The position numbers and the translations under genes were made by a program. A stretch of 64,000 nt of DNA from JBBQVS01 sp964657325. Its GTDB lineage: Bacteria > Chloroflexota > Ktedonobacteria > Ktedonobacterales > Ktedonobacteraceae. The stretch spans positions 3,553 through 67,552 of the forward strand of contig CAZZVE010000011.1 of assembly GCA_964657325.1 (NCBI GenBank). Direction: 5' to 3'. The notes under the pieces were generated by a model. That model saw only the letters and a list, made by a program, of their open reading frames with translations. It ran no database searches and was not told the origin of the DNA. How positions within the stretch are numbered: position 1 is the first letter of the stretch; each line of letters begins with the position of its first letter. Positions 26,131 to 34,695 of the stretch are shown piece by piece.

Positions 26131-27561
26131 ATGTTAAATTCCGATATGCATGAAGATACAACCGAACGCGAAAATCCAACAAGACAGTTCGCGTCAGACC
26201 TTCACGATGATACAACCGAACGCGAAAATCCTATGCGATCATTCGTCCCAGGTGGGCAGCCAACAAATGCGCAGCCACCACTTGATGCGTATAACACCGC
26301 AGTACCAACCTATGCACAAACGCAATGGCGCGAGGCACCGACCGCGGTTCCCGCACAACCATATACAAATCATAGTGCGTATACTTCGCAGACTGATCCA
26401 CGCGTTCCAGTGCAGGCACCACAGCCACAACCAGCGCAGCGACGACCTTCACGCGGCCTACGTACGGGTGCAATCCTGTTGTTGACAGCATTGCTCGCAG
26501 CCGTATTTGGGACGGGTCTTTTCGCGGGTTGGCAGTTTGGACGCGGTAGCAGTACAGTACCCGTACTCACGACAGCGACGACAACTTCATCATCAAGTGT
26601 TCCTGCTACAACGAACGGAAACAGTGTAGAGGCTACGCGTGAAGCAGTTATCGCAAAGGTGCAACCTGCCATTGTGCTGGTTACAGTTACGACTTCGAAC
26701 GGAACCGCGCTTGGTTCAGGCGAAATCGTCAACAAGCAAGGTTACATCGTCACGAACAATCACGTTGTGAGCGGCTCGACGGGCATTGAGGTGACGCTTT
26801 CTAATGGCACACGTACAACTGCCCAACTTACAGGAACAGACCCTGCCGACGATCTTGCAGTTGTCAAAATTACGCCACCTGCGAGCGGTCTTGCGGTAAT
26901 CACCATTGGCGACTCATCGCAGCTCAAAGTTGGGCAAGAGGTGCTAGCCATTGGCAATCCTCTAGGCAACACACAGACCGTTACCAATGGCATTGTTAGT
27001 GCCTTGAACCGTAGCGTCTCTGAGGGTCAGGGGGGCGCAACGCTTCCTGATGCCATTCAAACCGATGCTCCGATCAATCCCGGCAATAGCGGTGGTGCGC
27101 TCGTCGATATGCAAGGCAACCTTGTTGGTATTCCAACACTCACCGCAATTGATCCTGAGTTCAATACACCCGCGAATGGCGTTGGTTTCGCCATTCCCGC
27201 CAATCGTGTCAAGCTGATCGTGCCTCAAATCATTCAGACAGGTCAGGTGACGCACACAGGTCGCGCGGTCCTAGGCGTAAGTGTTACCAGTGTTGACGCT
27301 TCACTCGCATCACAATACAATCTCGGTATCGATCACGGCGTGCTCATCACGAGCGTTGCCAGTGGTGGAGCGGCTGAGCATGCAGGACTCAAATCTGGTG
27401 ATGTGATTGTAAAGGTAGATAACACAACGATCAACGACATATCATCGCTTGGGAACGCGCTTATCACCAAAAACCCAGGCGATAGTGTTGCTGTAACCTA
27501 CTATCGCAATGGTCAACAGCAAACGGTCAACGCAAAACTCGGCGAGTTACAGGCTTCTTAA
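26131..27561 (+). CDS. Membrane-anchored HtrA/DegP-like serine protease with PDZ domain
   Basis: About 476 residues. It begins with a cytoplasmic N-terminus that holds a direct repeat (DTTERENPTR / DTTERENPMR), then a Pro/Gln-rich linker, one TM segment (about 112-136), a trypsin-like protease domain and a C-terminal PDZ domain (about 385-470). The catalytic triad is complete: H211 (TNNHVV), D241 (DDLAVVKI) and S320 (GNSGGAL). The enzyme would act outside the membrane in quality control of exported proteins. ATG 26131 is preferred to 26116, because the GAGG at 26118-26121 is 9 bp before it. A terminator hairpin follows. Confidence 0.93.
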   Translation: MLNSDMHEDTTERENPTRQFASDLHDDTTERENPMRSFVPGGQPTNAQPPLDAYNTAVPTYAQTQWREAPTAVPAQPYTNHSAYTSQTDPRVPVQAPQPQPAQRRPSRGLRTGAILLLTALLAAVFGTGLFAGWQFGRGSSTVPVLTTATTTSSSSVPATTNGNSVEATREAVIAKVQPAIVLVTVTTSNGTALGSGEIVNKQGYIVTNNHVVSGSTGIEVTLSNGTRTTAQLTGTDPADDLAVVKITPPASGLAVITIGDSSQLKVGQEVLAIGNPLGNTQTVTNGIVSALNRSVSEGQGGATLPDAIQTDAPINPGNSGGALVDMQGNLVGIPTLTAIDPEFNTPANGVGFAIPANRVKLIVPQIIQTGQVTHTGRAVLGVSVTSVDASLASQYNLGIDHGVLITSVASGGAAEHAGLKSGDVIVKVDNTTINDISSLGNALITKNPGDSVAVTYYRNGQQQTVNAKLGELQAS

Positions 27562-27572
27562 GAACAGTAAAA

Positions 27573-27627
27573 TAACACAATGGGTGATGCCGTTTTCATG
27601 ATGAAAACGGCATCACCCATTGTGTTA
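27573..27627. terminator. Bidirectional terminator hairpin
   Basis: Perfect 27-bp arms 27573-27599 and 27601-27627 with an internal TTTTC/GAAAA run. It lies between the convergent htrA (+) and propeller (-) genes. Confidence 0.88.
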
Positions 27628-27640
27628 CATGTAAGAACTA

Positions 27641-30259
27641 TTAGCCCCCTGTATAGCCAACGATATCGTCTCCACCTTGCACAGCGAATGATGAACCGTT
27701 AGTATTAAAGTAGACTGGACGCTCGGCAACGAAGACGCCACCATTGGTCGTCTGCACCGTCATTGAGAACGAGTTAGCATCAATATTGGAACCTGCATGG
27801 AAAATCTTCCCTTGCATGATCGATGCGATATCCTCGGTAAAACGAGAGTTCGCTGCCACTGGCTCGTTTTGCGTATATGATTGTCCTAAACGGTTGAACA
27901 AAGTAACAGAGATAGTTTCAGCAGTATTAGTTGGGTTCTGGATAGTTAACCAATCATTATAGCCCGTGTTGGCATAGCCTTCCGCAAAGCTATAGGACAT
28001 GTGCGTGGCTGGTCCCACTTGTCCGAGAACATCGGTGCCACCAACAGCGGTCATCGCGCGTCCAGTAGTCAACGTATGTTTGTACGTGAAGTACATTTCG
28101 CGTTGCACAACGATGTTCGCGCCCGTTGCTGTCACCTCGGCGGAAACCTCAGGTGAAGAGCCTGCAAAGCTGTTGTTCGCATTGACATTCCAGATCGTCT
28201 GGCTTTGTGCGCCAACCGTAATCGTATAAGTCTTCGTTGCACCAATCTTAGACTTGAGCGTGATGTTCACTGTCGCGGCTGTCTTCGCTGAATCAATATT
28301 GGCAATCGTAAGGTACTCTTGCGTTGCGCTTGTGTACCCCTCAGCAAAGAGCCAATCCTTCGACGGGCTAGAGGCACCCATGATGTCATAGGCAGCATTG
28401 ACAGGCGCACCTACAAGATAGGTAGGACGCTCCACCACAATTGGCTGACTAGAGGTTACAACGGCAGCAACATGCGTAGGAAGGGTAATCGCACCTGGAT
28501 CAATATTGCCACGTGCATTCGCCGCAACTATCGTCGTTTGTGTTCCCACAATGGTACCATTTAAGTAATAGGTCGCAGTCACGTTTGCGCTCGCGTTGTT
28601 AGGATTCAGAATGGTCAAGTATGATGTAGTATTTGACGAACTTGGCACATCAGCAAAGTAGTAGTTGGTGTTCAAGGAAGTCGCACCAAGCACATCAGTG
28701 CCACTAGAAATCCCGTGGAAGTTCCTGAAGTACATTGGACGTTCGACAACTACTCCGCTACAATTTGGTGTCGCTGCTGCATTCACGGTTACAACGGAGG
28801 CAACATCTGCCGCAGTACGCGACACCTCTGTATACCCTAAATCTTGATGAACTGCTTCTGTCCAGCGACTAGAAGGATGAATGGTGATTGCGACTGTCTT
28901 CGTCACTGGCGCGCCACCATCGGGTGTGTAGTTGTACTGAATGTTAGCAGCGCAGGTTGTAGCGGATGGGTTTTCAACCGTCAGGTACTCACGGAAGCCC
29001 TTACCCACGCGTCCCTCAGCAAAGTACCATGTTTTGTTTGTAGGAGCAGTAGGTGTACTCGGCGGCGGTGTAGGAGTAGGTTGAGTGGTCACACGCCCCA
29101 AACCGAAGCGCGTACTTGTCGCACTCACAACGCCATTTGTCCAGTCGATTTCTACCATTTGGCGTGTATTCTGTAGTGCGGGTAGCGTTTGCACCGATCT
29201 CAACGTGCTTGTGTCTATGACATCTCCTGTATCACCTACATAGACATAGCGACCGGAGAGATCGTTCAAAACCCAGCCCTCACGCTCACAAAAGGTCTGA
29301 CAGGAGCCTGAATATCCACTTAGTGAGCCGAGTTGCACACTAGCAACGAACGTAGGTGCGGACGTAGGCAGATGGCTTACGTCATAGACCTCCAGTTGGT
29401 CAAGAGGAGCGTCTATCACATAGACCCGTTTCTCGTCAGGCGAGAGCGAGATACCATGACTAGGTGCAGTGCTCGCAGACCACGCACAGGAGCCACTGAA
29501 TGGAACAGTATACAATGGGGCACCAGAAGTGAGACTGAGGACCTGGAAGCCGCAGGTATTACTAGACGTAGTAAATAAAAGTGTATTCGTGCCATTCACA
29601 GTAAATGGGCGCACACCATTGATCGTAGGTCCTGCGTTGGTTACTTGATTGGTGGTGGTATTCACCACGTGTACATAATTGTAGTTGGTACCAGTATAGC
29701 CTGTCACATACACTTGAGTACCATCTAGCGATGCCACCACATTATGTCCATCAGTGCCCGTGTTGATCGAGCCAATAACGTTACCATTGCTCGCATCAAT
29801 AATGGAGGTGATACCATCCGAGGAGTCAGAGCCATGTGGCATATAAATCTTGGAGCCATCAGGAGTTATAGCGGGTTGATCGACTCCAAAAGGATAGGTA
29901 ACGCTCCACGCTACTCTGTTGTTTATAAGGTCATAAGCCAGCAAGCTCCCGTGACTCCCAGCACAGACATTTGCACCACAAAAGGAAACGTAGAGCCACC
30001 CTCGACTCGGTGAGACCACGACTCCGCGTTTGCCGGTCTCAGGAATGGTGAATTGTTTCACCAAGGCATGATTCTTGTCGATGTCATAGACAAATACTGT
30101 CCCATCTTCCACCACATACAACCAATGAGATGTCGCACTTGCGGCATGAGCATTGAGAGTCGCCCGCGTATTGGTGAGTTGATATGCTACACCAACGACT
30201 AGAAGCAATACAAAACAGGCAACAAGTACGAAGCGCATACTAAAAATACGTTTTACCAT
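27641..30259 (-). CDS. Secreted YncE-like propeller fused to four FAEG-type beta repeats
   Basis: 872 residues from ATG 30259, with AAGGGG 8 bp upstream; the ORF can start at 30286, but the paralogue starts MVKRIF. An N-terminal signal or anchor segment (about 8-25) is followed by a YncE/WD-like propeller (about 40-385; YVVEDGTVFVYDID, AYDLINNRVAWSV, ISLSPDEKRVYVID). A Pro/Thr linker leads to four repeats of about 120 residues. Each begins with FAEG or FADV plus YLTI-x-NP and ends with VVERPMYF...DVLG (DUF5719-like). The propeller part is a paralogue of the protein at 30632-31804, with which it shares long identical blocks. The fusion joint lies right after FGLGRVT, where the paralogue stops. 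The role is unknown; surface binding is plausible. Confidence 0.83.
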   Translation of the reverse strand: MVKRIFSMRFVLVACFVLLLVVGVAYQLTNTRATLNAHAASATSHWLYVVEDGTVFVYDIDKNHALVKQFTIPETGKRGVVVSPSRGWLYVSFCGANVCAGSHGSLLAYDLINNRVAWSVTYPFGVDQPAITPDGSKIYMPHGSDSSDGITSIIDASNGNVIGSINTGTDGHNVVASLDGTQVYVTGYTGTNYNYVHVVNTTTNQVTNAGPTINGVRPFTVNGTNTLLFTTSSNTCGFQVLSLTSGAPLYTVPFSGSCAWSASTAPSHGISLSPDEKRVYVIDAPLDQLEVYDVSHLPTSAPTFVASVQLGSLSGYSGSCQTFCEREGWVLNDLSGRYVYVGDTGDVIDTSTLRSVQTLPALQNTRQMVEIDWTNGVVSATSTRFGLGRVTTQPTPTPPPSTPTAPTNKTWYFAEGRVGKGFREYLTVENPSATTCAANIQYNYTPDGGAPVTKTVAITIHPSSRWTEAVHQDLGYTEVSRTAADVASVVTVNAAATPNCSGVVVERPMYFRNFHGISSGTDVLGATSLNTNYYFADVPSSSNTTSYLTILNPNNASANVTATYYLNGTIVGTQTTIVAANARGNIDPGAITLPTHVAAVVTSSQPIVVERPTYLVGAPVNAAYDIMGASSPSKDWLFAEGYTSATQEYLTIANIDSAKTAATVNITLKSKIGATKTYTITVGAQSQTIWNVNANNSFAGSSPEVSAEVTATGANIVVQREMYFTYKHTLTTGRAMTAVGGTDVLGQVGPATHMSYSFAEGYANTGYNDWLTIQNPTNTAETISVTLFNRLGQSYTQNEPVAANSRFTEDIASIMQGKIFHAGSNIDANSFSMTVQTTNGGVFVAERPVYFNTNGSSFAVQGGDDIVGYTGG

Positions 30260-30508
30260 TTCATTTCCCCTTCCACTTCCCCGCATCTTGCTCAGATTTT
30301 ACATAGCATAAGTGTTTAGAAGATAGCTTAAACTGATGGAGAGTTTTTTGTTGAAGACAAGATGCAAGACTATTGTAAAACTCATATGGGATGAGAAAGA
30401 GAAGAGAAATGGTTAAGAAACGGTTGTGAAAGGCATAAATAGGTATACAAATATTTAAAAGAATAAGCGTATTATTATACATAAATACGCTTGTTCGTGT
30501 TTCTGCTA

Positions 30509-30550
30509 GTCCATCAAAGCTTTACCAGGGCGCCCGCAAGGGGACGCCCT
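30509..30550. repeat. Palindromic repeat, family C remnant
   Basis: GTCCATCAAA terminus, then the hairpin AGGGCGCCCGCAAGGGGACG-CCCT. The right terminus is not preserved. Confidence 0.6.
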
Positions 30551-30556
30551 GCTCTG

Positions 30557-30610
30557 TCACTTTGAGAATGCCAAACATTTCTCAGCATCCTCAAAGTCTT
30601 TTGCAGATGG
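30557..30610 (-). pseudogene. 3'-end remnant of a duplicated membrane-protein gene
   Basis: On the minus strand this stretch reads AKDFEDAEKCLAFSK and stop, matching the C-terminus KDFEDAEKRLASSK of the intact membrane protein at 32026-32799. Over about 47 bp the DNA is close to 80% identical. It sits just after a propeller gene and just before another, as the intact copy does, so it is a leftover of a tandem duplication of the block membrane-gene end plus propeller gene. Confidence 0.8.
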
Positions 30611-30631
30611 AATCAATGCATTGCCTAAGGT

Positions 30632-31804
30632 TTATTTGGTCACATGACCTAAACCAAAGCGTGTACTTGTCGCACTGACAGCCCCATTCGTCCAGTCGAT
30701 TTCTACCAATTGGCGCGTATTTTTCAACGCAGGAAGTGTTGCCACCACTTTCAAGGTGCTGGTTGATATCACATTTCCCGCGTCAGCAGCATAGACATAG
30801 CGACCGGAGAGGTCGTTTAAGACCCACCCTTCGCGCTCACAAAAGGTCTGACAGGAACCTGAGTATCCAGCCATTGAACTCAATTGGACTGCAGCAACGA
30901 ATTTTGGTGCTGAGGTTGGCAATTTGCTTACATCATACACTTCTAGTTTATCCAGGGGTGCATCCATCACATAGACCCGTTTCTCATCAGGCGAGAGTGA
31001 GATGCCATGACTAGGTGCGGTGCTCGCAGACCATGCACAGGAGCCTCCAAAGCGAGTAGTGTATAGAGGCTTGCCGGAGGTGAGACTAAGTATCTGGAAG
31101 CCACAAGCATTACTGGATGTAGTGAATAGAAGCGTATGCTTACCATTCACGGTGAATGGACGCACACCATTACTCGTCGGTCCTACATCGGTGACTTTCT
31201 TTGTCGCTGTATTCACCACATGGATATAGTTGTAGTTCTTACCAGTGTAGCCTGTCACATACACTTGAGAACCATCGAGCGAGGCGACTACATTATGACC
31301 ATAGGTCCCTGTATTGATCGAGCCAAGAACTTTGCCGTTACTTGCGTCGATAATAGATGTCAGGCCATCCGAGCCGTCGCCGTGTGGCATATAGATCGTA
31401 GAACCATTAGGAGTGATAGCAGGTTGATCGACGCCAAAGGGATAATTGACGCTCCATGCCACTTTGTTGTGCACAAGATCATAAGCCAGCAAACCGCCGT
31501 GTTGTCCATTACAGACATTCGGACCACAGAAGGAGACGTAAAGCAGTCCTCGACTTGGGGAAACCGCAACTCCACGTTTGCCCTTCTCAGGAATGGCGAA
31601 TTGTTTCACCAACGCGTGATTATGGTCAATGTCATAGACAAATACCGTTCCATCCTCCACCACATACAACCAGTGGGATGTTACGGTTGCACGAACTTGC
31701 TGAGTCGCACGTGTGCTGGTGAATTGATAGAGTACACCAACAACCAGAAGTAGAGCGAGGCAAGCAACAAGCACAGAGCGCATACCGAAGATACGTTTTA
31801 CCAT
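30632..31804 (-). CDS. Secreted YncE-like beta-propeller protein
   Basis: 390 residues with an N-terminal hydrophobic signal (about 8-24), then a seven-bladed-type propeller: YVVEDGTVFVYDID, GLLYVSFCG, IYMPHGDGSDG, VVASLDGSQVYVTGY, ISLSPDEKRVYVMD. It carries paired cysteines, including CQTFCEREG. It is a tandem paralogue of the first ~385 residues of the protein at 27641 and ends where that one continues into its FAEG repeats. Such propellers often follow values in a surface assembly or bind a ligand; no catalytic residues can be named. Confidence 0.82.
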   Translation of the reverse strand: MVKRIFGMRSVLVACLALLLVVGVLYQFTSTRATQQVRATVTSHWLYVVEDGTVFVYDIDHNHALVKQFAIPEKGKRGVAVSPSRGLLYVSFCGPNVCNGQHGGLLAYDLVHNKVAWSVNYPFGVDQPAITPNGSTIYMPHGDGSDGLTSIIDASNGKVLGSINTGTYGHNVVASLDGSQVYVTGYTGKNYNYIHVVNTATKKVTDVGPTSNGVRPFTVNGKHTLLFTTSSNACGFQILSLTSGKPLYTTRFGGSCAWSASTAPSHGISLSPDEKRVYVMDAPLDKLEVYDVSKLPTSAPKFVAAVQLSSMAGYSGSCQTFCEREGWVLNDLSGRYVYAADAGNVISTSTLKVVATLPALKNTRQLVEIDWTNGAVSATSTRFGLGHVTK

Positions 31805-32025
31805 TTCATTTCACTTTCTGCATCCTGCTCAAAGTTATATGATATGGTGTTTCAAGACTACCCAAATAGGGAAAAGACAAGATGCAGAGCTATTATAAAG
31901 CCTTTGTATAACGCAAAGGAGTAGAGAAATGGTTATGAACAGGTTACGTAATCTGTAAAAATATGTACAAATATAAAAATCTGTACACTTCTTCTACAAA
32001 GAATATCCTTTTTTATGTTCCTGGC

Positions 32026-32799
32026 TTACTTTGAAGATGCCAGCCGTTTCTCGGCGTCCTCGAAGTCTTTTGTGGGTACAACTCTTGCTGCTGAAGATCG
32101 CCGACTTGCCAGCAACACGCCGACGAAGAAGATAACCCATCCAAACGCCATCAGGACCCAGAAGCCACTCTCGAAACCTAGGACTCGCGCTACACTACCT
32201 GCCCCTGCGTTTATCAAGTCGCCCAGGAGAATAAGTACATTGGCCCACAAAATATTGCTGGTACGCAAACCTGCGATATTCTGTTGTCGCCGATACAACT
32301 TAAATCCCGAATAGATTGCCACACCCACAACCGCGACAACGCCCAGTGTGTTGATGATAATGACCAGGACAAGCCACGGACCAGGACGTAGAATGCCAGT
32401 ACCCGGACCAACGATCTGGCTCAACTGCTGCATATTGATTTGTGCCAGCAACACTAAAGCCGTTGTCGCGCCACTCAAAAGATAAAGAAAGGTCAAACAC
32501 CATGTCGTGACGCGAGGACTGGTTATCAGCGCGACGCTGCCCAATCCCAACCATGCAGGAGTAAGCACACCAAGAATGTAGTAGGCGCGAAAGAGAATAA
32601 TACCGTTGTAGCTTGCAGGCTGTACGCGTAGCATAAACACATAGGCCAGTGTCGCAACAAAAGCCATCAACAAGCCAACGAACCAGTACAGTTGATATGA
32701 GCGGTGGCGTCTCAAATATTGACGCAGCACAACAGCCGCGAACAGGCCCGTTACCACCACATTGATCGCCGATGAGATCAGCGCAAAAGGAGTGTCCAT
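32026..32799 (-). CDS. Seven-TM-like integral membrane protein
   Basis: 257 residues with about seven hydrophobic segments (roughly 5-25, 35-57, 68-90, 97-117, 143-166, 183-205, 211-230) and a short charged C-terminal tail (KDFEDAEKRLASSK). It resembles the 7TM sensor halves found in histidine kinases, but no kinase or output domain follows. It is next to the propeller genes and possibly co-transcribed with them. The function is unknown. A remnant of a second copy of its 3' end lies at 30557-30610. Confidence 0.72.
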   Translation of the reverse strand: MDTPFALISSAINVVVTGLFAAVVLRQYLRRHRSYQLYWFVGLLMAFVATLAYVFMLRVQPASYNGIILFRAYYILGVLTPAWLGLGSVALITSPRVTTWCLTFLYLLSGATTALVLLAQINMQQLSQIVGPGTGILRPGPWLVLVIIINTLGVVAVVGVAIYSGFKLYRRQQNIAGLRTSNILWANVLILLGDLINAGAGSVARVLGFESGFWVLMAFGWVIFFVGVLLASRRSSAARVVPTKDFEDAEKRLASSK

Positions 32800-32904
32800 A
32801 TATGTTCCTTGATTGTATATGTCTGTCTAGCAAAAAAAGAATGAGAGTGAGAAATGTTCCTTATAGAACATACAAAAAACTAGACGATATTGCAAGAACT
32901 TATG

Positions 32905-32984
32905 CGACTGTAGGGACCGATGTATCGCGTCCTCGTGGCATAATCGATGCTGGCAAGGACGCGATACATCGGTCCCTACAGTCG
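32905..32984. repeat. Paired palindromic repeat, family A
   Basis: Perfect 29-bp arms 32905-32933 and 32956-32984 (unit GTAGGGACCGATGTATCGCG). The right arm overlaps the end of the anti-sigma gene: the TAG of its GTAG head (minus strand, 32976-32978) is that gene's stop codon. Confidence 0.88.
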
Positions 32985-33656
32985 TCTCACCATAACAAAA
33001 CCAACAATCCCCAACACTAACAAAATCATACCGAGAATTGCGCGTACCCAAACTGTACTCGGATTAAAGAACGTCAGGAATGCTTGCAAGGGACTCTGTT
33101 GCACCGGTGCCTGTCTCTGTGAGCTAGACCCTGTCACAGTTTGCCCCTTTGTGGAAGAGGGCGTTGTTCCTTGACGAGTAATACGCGGCATATTAGGTGC
33201 TAGTGTTGGACTTGCTCCTCCGCTTGAACTAATACCTCCTCCATTGGAAGCGGTGCTACCATTGGGTATCACTGTTCCAAAGAGGCCGGAGAGCAAAAAG
33301 ACAATGCCAACGAGAGCCGCTAGCGTACTTACAGCCCTGACCGCACCCGTAACATAAGTAGGCCATCCGCTCCGACGTGGTAGTAGCGTGATTGGAGCCA
33401 ATGGACGTGCAATATGTGAGTCACGTGATGATACTAGAGCGGGTTCAGCAGTTGGCAACACAAACGAGCGCGGCAATGGAGGTTGTGGCAAGGCACGAAG
33501 TAGCGCGACGGTCTGTCGTAGTTCCGCCAGTTGCTGTTGACACACCGCGCAATTTTGCAGGTGTGCCTCGGTCTGTGTTTGCTCTTCTGGCGACAGTTGC
33601 CCATCAATGTAGGCCGAAAGCCGTGCCGTTGTCAGGTGTTGCTCTTGTTTTGCCAC
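32976..33656 (-). CDS. Zinc-binding anti-sigma factor (ZAS type)
   Basis: 226 residues. The N-terminal anti-sigma domain has the H32-x3-C36-x2-C39 motif (EAHLQNCAVC). A Pro-rich linker follows, then a TM segment (about 104-125), a Ser/Gly/Thr-rich outside stretch and a second hydrophobic C-terminal segment (about 202-222). It probably holds the ECF sigma factor encoded just upstream (33698-34330) inactive at the membrane until a signal releases it. The start is GTG 33656 with GGAG 7 bp before. The last codons (RRL-stop) are formed by a family A repeat, so the C-terminus has been redefined by the insertion. Confidence 0.87.
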   Translation of the reverse strand: MAKQEQHLTTARLSAYIDGQLSPEEQTQTEAHLQNCAVCQQQLAELRQTVALLRALPQPPLPRSFVLPTAEPALVSSRDSHIARPLAPITLLPRRSGWPTYVTGAVRAVSTLAALVGIVFLLSGLFGTVIPNGSTASNGGGISSSGGASPTLAPNMPRITRQGTTPSSTKGQTVTGSSSQRQAPVQQSPLQAFLTFFNPSTVWVRAILGMILLVLGIVGFVMVRRL

Positions 33657-33697
33657 GCATATGCTCCATAATAGATTATTTGTGGTGGAGTGAAAGT

Positions 33698-34330
33698 TTA
33701 TTCTTTGGTAAGACGATAGCTACGCGGTAAAAGTTCCTTGTGCTCTTGTAAATACGTACGTAAGCGGGCGCGTCCACGTGAAATGCGCGAACGGACTGTG
33801 CCAAGTGATGCCTCTGTCGTTGCCGCCACCTCTTCGTAAGAAAGACCTTCGATATCGCAGAGGACAACCGCGACACGTTGTTCAAGCGGCAACTCCTCTA
33901 GCCCACGTTGTATCAATGCCTGTAACTCCTGATTGAGCAACGTGTCTTCGGGGTTGCCCTCCAAGCCAGTTGTTGCTAAGGCATTTAGCAAGCTAGGAGC
34001 GTGTGCCTCGTCGTCTTCCGTCAGTGCCTCTAGCGACTCGGCTGGCCTACGTCGTGTGCGCCGCCAAGAATCGCATGCCATATTCGAGCCGACACGCAAC
34101 AACCACGAGCGAAACGAAGAACCGCCACGATACGTCCCAATACCCTTGAACGCTGCAATAAAGGCGTCCTGTGTCACATCGGCGGCTGTATCTGGATCAC
34201 CAAGCATGCGAAAGACCACACTATACAGCGTCTGCTGATAGTGCAACACGAGTTGATTGAATGCATTCACGTCTCCGCGCTGGCTACGAGCGATGAGTTG
34301 TTCTTCATCATCTCGCATGGCCTTACTCAT
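33698..34330 (-). CDS. ECF-type RNA polymerase sigma factor
   Basis: About 210 residues with sigma region 2 (FNQLVLHYQQTLYSVVFRMLGDPDTAADVTQDAFIAAFKGI, and SFRSWLLRVGSNMACDSWRR) and region 4 (LEELPLEQRVAVVLCDIEGLSYEEVAATTEASLGTVRSRISRGRARLR). Regions 1 and 3 are absent, as in group IV sigma factors. The region between 2 and 4 is somewhat long and acidic (about 95-125). The ORF extends to 34423, but that part translates a palindromic repeat. GAGGCGAG before ATG 34330 fixes the start. The anti-sigma gene follows after 41 bp, a standard sigma/anti-sigma pair. The target promoters are unknown. Confidence 0.92.
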   Translation of the reverse strand: MSKAMRDDEEQLIARSQRGDVNAFNQLVLHYQQTLYSVVFRMLGDPDTAADVTQDAFIAAFKGIGTYRGGSSFRSWLLRVGSNMACDSWRRTRRRPAESLEALTEDDEAHAPSLLNALATTGLEGNPEDTLLNQELQALIQRGLEELPLEQRVAVVLCDIEGLSYEEVAATTEASLGTVRSRISRGRARLRTYLQEHKELLPRSYRLTKE

Positions 34331-34378
34331 GAAACTCGCCTCACTTGTCTGGCTATTTGCGCCAGTGTAACATATTGG

Positions 34379-34497
34379 CCATGTCAGGGGCAAGTGGGGC
34401 ATGTCAGGGGCAAGCCCTGTCACTACTATACTGACCGCTACTGTGTAGCTTGCAACAAAACCTCGTGTATAGTAGTGACAGGGCTTGCCCCTGTCAC
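34379..34497. repeat. Paired palindromic repeat, family B, with extra half copy
   Basis: Perfect 26-bp arms 34405-34430 and 34468-34493. A further truncated unit, CATGTCAGGGGCAAG, stands directly to the left (34380-34394), a short direct duplication of the REP end. Confidence 0.85.
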
Positions 34498-34538
34498 GCC
34501 AATAATGCTATTAAAGCCGATGTATAAATCCCTCTGCG

Positions 34539-34568
34539 TTGACATAATTTGGCATACCGGACTATAAT
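34539..34568 (+). promoter_or_regulatory. Consensus sigma-70-type promoter for citrate synthase
   Basis: TTGACA (34539-34544) and TATAAT (34563-34568) are both perfect, with an 18-bp spacer. The predicted start near 34575 gives a leader of about 120 nt. Confidence 0.8.
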
Positions 34569-34695
34569 ACTTCCATTAGACACACAATACGGTTGTGTGT
34601 CACGCGTTTCTGCTTCGCCGAGGAAGCAGAGGTTGACTCCCTTGTCGGGATCATCCCTCCTATGACGAAGCCTATGTTCTCACGGAGGAGCGTTT

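Larger units (their letters stand above)
30260..30631. other. Intergenic region between duplicated propeller genes
   Basis: 370 bp holding a family C remnant (30509-30550) and a gene-end fossil (30557-30610). The AT-rich part at 30290-30500 resembles 31830-31990 upstream of the other propeller gene: both have a GACAAGATGCA block and an AGAGAAATGGTTA block. The duplicated unit therefore included the promoter region. Confidence 0.6.
34331..34695. other. Divergent intergenic region with repeat, promoter and leader
   Basis: 365 bp between the sigma gene and citrate synthase. It holds a family B palindrome (34379-34497), a strong consensus promoter (34539-34568) and a ~120-nt transcribed leader before the citrate synthase start. 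No known riboswitch is recognised in the leader, though it has short inverted segments (TTCTGCTTC and GGAAGCAGA). Confidence 0.6.
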
